Assembly (NCBI GenBank): GCA_910584165.1
Contig: CAJTZU010000002.1
Span: 274,076 to 338,075, forward strand
Direction: 5' to 3'
DNA: 64,000 nucleotides
Source of the DNA: an uncultured Bacilli bacterium
GTDB lineage: Bacteria; Bacillota_I; Bacilli_A; RF39; UBA660
Shown here: in pieces, positions 61,025-64,000 of the stretch
How the letters are laid out: the number at the start of each line of letters is the position of its first letter
How positions within the stretch are numbered: the first letter of the stretch is position 1
Translations under genes and position numbers: made by a program
The notes under the pieces: model-generated
What the model was told of the DNA's origin: nothing
Seen by the model: only the letters and a program-made list of their open reading frames with translations
Database searches by the model: none

Positions 61025-61577
61025 TGCTTTCTTCTTGGTATCTAGATTCAAATAGATTTCCCTCTGTTTTTTCTTTTTCTTCTACTTCTATTTTAGGAAG
61101 TTCGTCAATACCGCCAAGACCAAAGTAATCTAAGAAGGCATTAGTCACTCCATATTGTCTAGGTTTACCAGGTAAATCTGATTTTCCTACTTCTTGAATG
61201 AGATTCTTAATCATCAACTTTCTTAAGACATAGCTGCTATTAATTCCTCTAATTTCATCTATTTCCATTCTAGTAATTGGCTCATTATAAGCAATAATGG
61301 CAAGTGTTTCTAAAGCGGATTGACTTAAACTAGAATTTTCTTCTTCTTGTGTAATTTTTTGATAATATTTTCGATGTTCTTTTTTAGTAGTTAATTTAAA
61401 ATGTTCTCCTAATAGTTCTAATTGAATACCCCGTTCTTCATTTTGATAATCTTGGTATAACTCTTTAATAGCTTTTTTTATTTCTTCACTAGGTATTTCT
61501 AAGATGTTACTTAATTCAGCAATGGTTAAACCATCGCTTCCCTTTAAAAATAATAATCCTTCAATGGCTGCTTTCAT
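61014..61577 (-). CDS. scpB: Segregation and condensation protein B
   Basis: 187 residues from the ATG at 61577 (GAGGGATTAGT upstream). Two winged-helix domains (AAIEGLLFLKGSDGLTIAELS, ALETLAIIAYNEPITRMEIDEIRG), the ScpB family signature. ScpB with ScpA and SMC forms the condensin complex on DNA. It starts one base after scpA ends and is thus co-translated. Confidence 0.95.
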   Translation of the reverse strand: MKAAIEGLLFLKGSDGLTIAELSNILEIPSEEIKKAIKELYQDYQNEERGIQLELLGEHFKLTTKKEHRKYYQKITQEEENSSLSQSALETLAIIAYNEPITRMEIDEIRGINSSYVLRKLMIKNLIQEVGKSDLPGKPRQYGVTNAFLDYFGLGGIDELPKIEVEEKEKTEGNLFESRYQEESTNE

Positions 61578-61578
61578 A

Positions 61579-62289
61579 CTAATCCCTCTTTTCTTTGATA
61601 ATAATGTTATCAAAGTTTTTTGTTTGCTCTATACTAATTTCTTGTTTTTTTGACATACTAAGAATGGCTAAAAAAGTTACAACGATATATTCTTTGGTAG
61701 GAATATCAAATAAGTCTTCGAAAGATACTTGTTTTTTTTCACGTAAGATATCTCTGATTTGTACACATCTTTTTCCAACAGAATATTCTTTATTTGCAAT
61801 TTTAGTATTAAGTGGCTTTTTAAATTCTTTAGAATTCAAAAATTTTTGAAAAGCATCTAATAGATTTTCTAAAGAAATACCTAAATCTAGATCTTTTTCC
61901 TCGCGGTATTCTAGTAAATCGCTAGGCTCTTTGGTATATACCTCTTTTCTAATGTTTTCTAACTCTTTAAATGCCTTTGTACTTTCCTTATAATATTGAT
62001 AATCCAATAGTCTTTGGATTAATTCTTCCCTTGGATCTTCTTCCTCTTCATTTTCCTCTTGTTGTGGTAAGAGGACTTTTGATTTCATTTCAACTAATTC
62101 AGCGGCCATGACTAAGTATTCACTGGCAATATCAAGATTTAGTTCCTCCATTTTTTCAATATATTCTAAGTATTGTTTAGTAATTTCAACAATAGAAATA
62201 TCACAAATATTAATATCTGACTGTTTAATTAAATGAAGGAGTAAATCTAATGGTCCATCAAAAGATGGTAGTGTAAATGTATATTCCAT
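61579..62289 (-). CDS. scpA: Segregation and condensation protein A
   Basis: 236 residues of kleisin type: FDGPLDLLLHLIKQSDINICDISI at the N-terminus (SMC contact) and a C-terminal winged helix (VTFLAILSMSKKQEISIEQTK). It bridges the SMC heads. scpA precedes scpB as usual; the pair is followed by a convergent YfhO-like gene. Confidence 0.95.
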   Translation of the reverse strand: MEYTFTLPSFDGPLDLLLHLIKQSDINICDISIVEITKQYLEYIEKMEELNLDIASEYLVMAAELVEMKSKVLLPQQEENEEEEDPREELIQRLLDYQYYKESTKAFKELENIRKEVYTKEPSDLLEYREEKDLDLGISLENLLDAFQKFLNSKEFKKPLNTKIANKEYSVGKRCVQIRDILREKKQVSFEDLFDIPTKEYIVVTFLAILSMSKKQEISIEQTKNFDNIIIKEKRD

Positions 62290-62393
62290 AAATCCTCCAT
62301 ATCAATTATAAACATTATAATATTTTTAAAGATAAAACTCAAGTGTGAGAAAATTTTCGTTACTAAAAAAATTTATAAATATTCTTTAAAATA

Positions 62394-62422
62394 TTTACTT
62401 TTTACAAAAAAACAGATAATAT
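62394..62422 (+). promoter_or_regulatory. Promoter of the large secreted protein gene
   Basis: TTTACT (62394-62399), 17-base spacer, TAATAT (62417-62422); GAAGGAG follows before the ATG at 62473. Confidence 0.45.
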
Positions 62423-62472
62423 GATATTAGGTAAGATAGAGTATGTTGTGTATTAAGAAGGAGCAATAAAGC

Positions 62473-64000
62473 ATGAATAAAAAAAGCAAAAAGAATATAA
62501 TTATATCAAGTTTGATTTTGATCTTATTAGTTGGATTTAATGGGATAATGATAGTAAATGGAGATAACAATGCATCTAAGCCTTCTCCTTCTGGAAATAT
62601 TACTGGTGGAACATGTACAGGAAATAATATAGGAGTACCAATGAAATCAGCGACATGGGCATATGGGGTTAGAATAGCTCTTGTAGATAAAAATGGAAAT
62701 AAAAAAGGAATAGTAAGAGATATATGGGATAGAGGCCAAATTGATGGAGATCTCTATAATGCACCTGTTTTCACATATGGTGGTAGCTTTAATGCATTGT
62801 TAAAGCAACAAGTAGGAGATAATAAAAAAAGTATAGAGTTTGCTAGTGCAAATTTATGGGATTTTATTACAAAAGATAATGACTCTTTAGTTATGTGGAC
62901 AAGTACAGTTGATACTTATTATCAAAACTTCGGTTCTTTGGGTACAAAATATCCTGGCAAAAAGTGGACAAGTTTGTTTTCTTTAATAAATGAAACGGAT
63001 GCAAACTTCTTAAAATTAGCGACTGAAAAGCCTAATGATTTTAAATCTTTATTAACAGGATTTTTTAAAACTAGTGATATCAACTTATCAGAGGATTTTA
63101 TACAAGTAGAACCATTGCTGATGAAAGTTATATGGAGATGTAAAAGTAAAAAATATGGAATACAGTATGGAACACTTTCGGAACTTTTTCATACAAATAC
63201 AGTTTGTGTTTCTTCTGATGATTGTACTAGTGTAAATTGGGGTGGAGGCAAACACTTCTGGGGTGCTTATATATTGGCAGAAAAAACTTATGGATTAAAA
63301 ACAGTTGGTATAAACATAAAGAGTGATGCTAAAGAAAATGAGATGCCTAAAGGGTTTAAAGGTGTCGGAAATGTCACACCAAGTTATAATACATTTATGG
63401 CTTCTTGGCAAAATGGTTATGCGGTAGCACATTTATGGTTAGGTAAGTATACATCTTCATCTGACTGTTATCAAGCATTAAAATATATTAATAAAACATA
63501 CAGTCCAGAATCCGGGGAGTATAAAACTGCAATAGAACAAGTGGTGGCAGGAACTTTTGAATGGAAAGATGAAAATGGTAACCAAGTTAAAATAGATAAA
63601 GCATATAGTGATCCAAAAGAAAATTATTGGTTGCTTAATCAAAATTATTTAAAAAGAGAAAAAATGGGAAAGAAAGCATCATGTTTTGCAGCATATTTGC
63701 CATGTGATCAAGTAGTGGATGGGCATATAAATAAGTCTTGGTCAGGTCTTACAAAAGGAACAGATGATTATCATACGGCTATTGAGCAAGTAGTAGCAGG
63801 AACTTATATGTATTATGCAGAAGGGTGGCCAACTAAGGATGAAGATGGAAACATTGTAAAGGCATATGATTATTGGTTAATAGATGGGCCACAATCTACA
63901 ACAGAATATCCAGGCTTATTAAAAGCAAATTATGGAAATGAATTCGCGTGGTGTGGGGAAGCAGAAAAGAAAAAATGTGATGAGGTAGTAAGTTATATTA
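62473..64000 (+). CDS. Large secreted protein with internal repeats (partial, runs off the end)
   Basis: Open for 509 codons from the ATG at 62473 (AAGGAG nine bases upstream) to the window edge with no stop. It has a lysine-rich start, then a hydrophobic signal/anchor helix (about 10-29) and an outside region rich in Trp, Tyr, Gly and Cys. Two copies of a repeat begin YKTAIEQVVAGTFEW (about 355) and YHTAIEQVVAGTYMY (about 435), and a Cys-Asp motif recurs (CDQVV, CDEVV). This is suggestive of a wall or adhesin-like protein; no known domain was recognised. The 3' end is missing. Confidence 0.75.
   Translation, partial: MNKKSKKNIIISSLILILLVGFNGIMIVNGDNNASKPSPSGNITGGTCTGNNIGVPMKSATWAYGVRIALVDKNGNKKGIVRDIWDRGQIDGDLYNAPVFTYGGSFNALLKQQVGDNKKSIEFASANLWDFITKDNDSLVMWTSTVDTYYQNFGSLGTKYPGKKWTSLFSLINETDANFLKLATEKPNDFKSLLTGFFKTSDINLSEDFIQVEPLLMKVIWRCKSKKYGIQYGTLSELFHTNTVCVSSDDCTSVNWGGGKHFWGAYILAEKTYGLKTVGINIKSDAKENEMPKGFKGVGNVTPSYNTFMASWQNGYAVAHLWLGKYTSSSDCYQALKYINKTYSPESGEYKTAIEQVVAGTFEWKDENGNQVKIDKAYSDPKENYWLLNQNYLKREKMGKKASCFAAYLPCDQVVDGHINKSWSGLTKGTDDYHTAIEQVVAGTYMYYAEGWPTKDEDGNIVKAYDYWLIDGPQSTTEYPGLLKANYGNEFAWCGEAEKKKCDEVVSYI

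Overview
The window is a strongly AT-rich bacterial chromosome segment, almost certainly from a low-GC Gram-positive (Bacillota, Bacilli-like). Grounds: it opens with the distal spc/alpha ribosomal operon in Firmicute order (secY-adk-map-infA-rpmJ-rpsM-rpsK-rpoA-rplQ), carries hpf next to secA, an agr-type peptide quorum system, two FemAB-family proteins, LysM amidases and BIG2 surface domains, and shows no outer-membrane genes. TGA is an ordinary stop (map and the agrA-like gene end in it), so this is not a Mycoplasma-code organism. Placement below class (for example one of the uncultured gut Bacilli lineages) is only a guess. Many genes share one layout: a TATAAT box, often with a TG extension, a few bases, then a GGTGAT- or GGAGG-type ribosome site close to the ATG.

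1-4.1 kb: ribosomal operon. 4.2-7.9 kb: a free-standing GlmU acetyltransferase domain, then agrA- and agrC-like genes on the + strand, converging on agrD (41 aa) and agrB on the - strand. 7.9-12.6 kb: cold-shock protein, GH25 lysozyme, hpf, secA. 12.7-16.6 kb: an accessory patch with a KilA-N protein, a hairpin-rich stretch with a possible gene remnant, a double-GT2 glycosyltransferase and an FMN-reductase gene broken by a stop codon in its phosphate loop. 16.7-22.4 kb: P-loop kinase-like protein, three membrane-anchored multi-thioredoxin proteins, a PH-domain protein and a membrane-anchored unknown. 22.5-24.6 kb: trpS with a translated-looking leader, then rplM-rpsI with a structured leader.

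24.7-35 kb: a pair of large helical paralogues of unknown function with small companions, two further unknowns, an SDR reductase, an RNA methyltransferase/pseudouridine synthase pair and a protein built from three copies of an unrecognised repeat. 35-41 kb: CwlD-like amidase, an Abi-family HEPN protein abutting an HtrA protease, and a glycan/lipid-carrier operon (GT2, DUF2304, GtrA, DUF6020). 41-50.6 kb: a catalytically degenerate and an intact LysM amidase flanking an inverted FemAB duplication, a SWIM protein, a DUF3883-type nuclease-like protein and two C-terminally membrane-anchored unknowns. 50.7-64 kb: PAP2 protein, cyclophilin, RlmD-like methyltransferase, UppP, a BIG2 protein with a long acidic cytoplasmic head, TspO, Nudix, tRNA-Leu(CAA), YfhO-like protein, ScpA/ScpB, and the start of a large secreted protein running off the end.

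The envelope is the common thread: amidases, FemAB, UppP, GT2/GtrA, YfhO, HtrA, extracytoplasmic thioredoxins and surface proteins. The most novel-looking items are the agrD peptide and its convergent agr locus, the trpS leader peptide/hairpin, the multi-thioredoxin cluster and the repeat/paralogue proteins without a recognised family. All functional statements rest on reading motifs by eye; no database search was run.
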